The translations under genes were made by a program, and so were the position numbers. The notes under the pieces are model-generated. The model saw only the letters and a program-made list of their open reading frames with translations, did not search any database and had not been told where the DNA came from. DNA of 20,265 nt, from assembly GCA_002297415.1 (NCBI GenBank), contig DBKZ01000087.1, positions 14,274-34,538 on the forward strand. The letters run 5' to 3'. The DNA comes from Ruminococcaceae bacterium UBA737 (GTDB lineage: Bacteria > Bacillota > Clostridia > Oscillospirales > Acutalibacteraceae). This document shows positions 18,413 through 20,265 of this stretch, piece after piece; the stretch's first letter is position 1; the number at the start of each line of letters is the position of its first letter.

Positions 18413-20077
18413 ATGACTAAAAAAATCAATCGCGGAATTCTGTTTTCATCGGTGCTTACCCTTGCGGCATGCCTTGTATTTTTTGTGGGCGTTCAGTATC
18501 AGATGTATGACGATGCTTTAAAATCCTCGCTCGAAAGCAAGGCTGAAATCATAAGCCGAAACGCCGATGAAAGCGAGCTTATGACTTATGAGGGAATAAA
18601 GGAAAGAGTAACCCTTATTTCAAAGGACGGCAAGGTTCTTTTCGACAATAAGGCTAAGGCTTCCGAAATGGGAAACCATGCAAAGCGAAAGGAAGTAAAA
18701 AACGCGCTTAAAAACGGCGAGGGCTACGATATAAGGCGCTCGGAGACCTTGGGCGTCAAGACCTGTTATTACGCTTTAAAGCTCAAAGACGGAAATGTTC
18801 TCAGAGTTTCAGAGGACGCAATGAGCCTGCTTGCGGTAATTTCGGGTCTGTTCCCCGCAATCTGCGCAATCGCCGTTATGACGGTGATACTCGCGGCGGT
18901 GCTCGCGGATATAATATCCAAGAAAATCGTCAAGCCTATAAATAATATGAATCTTGACACCCCCGAATACAATAACGCTTACGACGAGCTGTCTCCCTTT
19001 ATAACAAAGATAAACGACCAGAACAAAAAAATAAGGCATCAAATTGCCGAGCTTAAAAGAAGCAGGCTTGAATTTGACACCATTGCGGAAAATATGACCG
19101 AGGGCTTATGCCTTACCGATAAAAACGGAAATGTTATAATGCACAACTCGGGCTTTGAAAAGATTTTCGGCTCCGATTCGGATATTGACGGCAATAATAT
19201 TCTTACCCTTTGCCGTGACGAAAGCTTCAGAAAGACCCTCGAAAATATCCGTGAAAACGAAAAGAGCGACAGTCTGCTAAACGTTGGCGGAAAGAATTAC
19301 GAAGTAACCGCAAATCCCGTTTTCGACGAAAACGGTACAGCCTGCGGAGCGGCAGTGCTGGTAGTCGATGTGACAGAAAAGGAAAAGCGCGAAAAATTAA
19401 GACGGGAATTCACCGCAAATGTTTCCCATGAACTTAAAACCCCGCTTACCTCGATTCTCGGAATTTCCGATATGATGAAAAACGGAATTGTCAAGGAAGA
19501 AGACATAAAGGGCTTTGCGGCGGACATCAACACCGAAGCGGCAAGGCTTATAACCCTTGTAAACGATATTATAAAGCTTTCTCAGCTTGACGAGGAACAG
19601 GAAAGCCCCGAGGACGCCGAAACGGTCGACTTAAACGAAATTTCCGAGGATGTAATAAAAAGCTTAAGCCCTGTTGCCGATAAAAAGCAGATAAAGCTTA
19701 AGCTTACAGGCGAAAAAGCAGAAATTAAAGGCGGAAAATCTCTTGTTTTCGAAATGATTTACAATCTTTGCGACAATGCGGTTAAATATAACCGCGACGG
19801 CGGAAGCGCCGAGATAATAACAGGCACCGAAAACGGCAAGCCGTTTGTTTGTGTTAAGGATACCGGAATAGGCATTCCTAAAGATAAGACCGACAGGATT
19901 TTCGAAAGATTTTACAGAGTCGATAAAAGCCGCTCGAAATCAAGCGGCGGAACAGGCTTGGGTCTTTCAATCGTAAAGCATATCGCGCTGAGCCTCGGCG
20001 GAGAAATATCCGTTTCAAGCGAGCTTGATAAGGGCACCGAAATAAAAATAGTGTTCGATAAAAGGTTTGAGGAATAA
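18413..20077 (+). CDS. phoR: Phosphate-responsive sensor histidine kinase PhoR
   Basis: The product is 554 residues. It has a first membrane helix (about 9-27), an extracytoplasmic PAS-like sensor of about 110 residues, and a second helix (about 138-168), followed by a short HAMP-like linker. A cytoplasmic PAS domain (about 220-320) contains M-T-E-G-L-C-L-T-D-K-N-G-N. The dimerisation/phospho-acceptor helix carries H339 in V-S-H-E-L-K-T-P-L. The ATPase domain carries N454 in C-D-N-A-V-K-Y-N, D-T-G-I-G-I-P (483-489) and G-T-G-L-G-L-S (513-519). The domain order matches Firmicute PhoR. GGAGGG precedes the ATG, 13 bases after the regulator gene. It would phosphorylate the regulator when phosphate is low, under restraint by PhoU and Pst. 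Confidence 0.9.
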   Translation: MTKKINRGILFSSVLTLAACLVFFVGVQYQMYDDALKSSLESKAEIISRNADESELMTYEGIKERVTLISKDGKVLFDNKAKASEMGNHAKRKEVKNALKNGEGYDIRRSETLGVKTCYYALKLKDGNVLRVSEDAMSLLAVISGLFPAICAIAVMTVILAAVLADIISKKIVKPINNMNLDTPEYNNAYDELSPFITKINDQNKKIRHQIAELKRSRLEFDTIAENMTEGLCLTDKNGNVIMHNSGFEKIFGSDSDIDGNNILTLCRDESFRKTLENIRENEKSDSLLNVGGKNYEVTANPVFDENGTACGAAVLVVDVTEKEKREKLRREFTANVSHELKTPLTSILGISDMMKNGIVKEEDIKGFAADINTEAARLITLVNDIIKLSQLDEEQESPEDAETVDLNEISEDVIKSLSPVADKKQIKLKLTGEKAEIKGGKSLVFEMIYNLCDNAVKYNRDGGSAEIITGTENGKPFVCVKDTGIGIPKDKTDRIFERFYRVDKSRSKSSGGTGLGLSIVKHIALSLGGEISVSSELDKGTEIKIVFDKRFEE

Positions 20078-20088
20078 ACATCTAAATC

Positions 20089-20265
20089 CGTGCCGCAAGG
20101 CATACATTGGTCTAATGTCTAAAATCTAAAAAATACCCCTCAGCCGCGCATAAAGCGCGACAGCTCCCCTCTGTTTTTCGGTTTCACCGAAAAAAGAAGG
20201 GAGCCTTTTCTTTAGTTTCAGCACAAACCCAAGCTTCCCCTTTAGACAAAAGGGTTCCCGTCTTC
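20089..20265. repeat. Intergenic dispersed repeat, second copy, running off the window
   Basis: It opens with CGTGCCGCAAGGCATACAT, matching 18 of 19 positions of 1676-1694. The stem TGCC/GGCA is kept and the loop is GCAA instead of GTAA; both are GNRA tetraloops. It continues with AAATACCCCTC (shared with about 1875-1885), a CGCGC-ATAAA-GCGCG hairpin, a larger stem at 20163-20204, and a CCCTTT/AAAGGG stem near the right edge. No gene is seen after 20077. Confidence 0.7.
20163..20210 (+). terminator. Probable terminator of the pst-pho operon
   Basis: A two-part stem (GCTCCC with GGGAGC outside, TTTTTCGGT with ACCGAAAAA inside, small internal loop, TTC apex) is followed by CTTTTCTTT. It lies 86 bases after phoR, inside the repeat region, which seems to supply the terminator. 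Confidence 0.65.

Overview
The window reads as chromosomal DNA of an anaerobic Gram-positive gut or rumen Clostridium relative, most likely Oscillospiraceae/Ruminococcaceae. The basis is strong AGGAG-type ribosome binding sites, TTGAAA/TATAAT promoters, moderate GC, cytoplasmic GH94 and GH65 phosphorylases, a Pst operon ending in PhoB/PhoR-type regulators, and GC-rich dispersed hairpin repeats of the kind scattered through such genomes. The family-level assignment is inference; genus cannot be read from the sequence.

Layout. (1) 1-326: the last 31 codons of a phage-type endolysin (Cpl-7/CW_7 wall-binding repeat) and an r1t-type holin, i.e. the lysis end of a prophage or its remnant. (2) 334-1665: a CPA2 cation/proton antiporter with its own promoter, whose -10 box lies inside a 9-bp palindrome. 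(3) 1676-1912: intergenic hairpin repeats, related to a second copy at 20089-20265. (4) 7907-1947, minus strand: a four-gene sugar phosphorolysis operon, GH94 phosphorylase, esterase, GH65 phosphorylase and beta-phosphoglucomutase. Disaccharides would be split by phosphate to glucose 1-phosphates, and the beta anomer would become glucose 6-phosphate. (5) 8023-10586, plus strand: a tightly coupled cassette of HprK-like kinase, PqqD-like protein, S26-type peptidase and HSL-type esterase. It looks like a peptide-maturation cassette but has no visible precursor or cyclase. (6) 10635-12396: small heat-shock protein Hsp20 and a PucR/CdaR-type regulator, divergently transcribed from abutting promoters that share a heptamer.

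(7) 12469-13409, minus strand: an AT-rich island with a consensus promoter, two 84-bp structured tandem repeats, a Rho-independent terminator, then a 214-residue protein resembling PBECR4 nuclease-fold proteins. Promoter, repeat RNA, terminator and nuclease-like gene is the architecture of type III toxin-antitoxin loci. The repeat length and protein do not match the toxins I know, so this is the best candidate here for an undescribed system.

(8) 13532-20077, plus strand: a complete high-affinity phosphate operon, pstS-pstC-pstA-pstB-phoU-response regulator-sensor kinase. PstS is notable: its second lobe (R-x-E-G-S-G-T phosphate loop) precedes its first lobe (GGSSSVTP loop), so it appears circularly permuted relative to classical PstS. 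In the operon, PstS feeds phosphate to PstCAB, PhoU couples transport status to the kinase, and the kinase/regulator pair presumably controls the operon.
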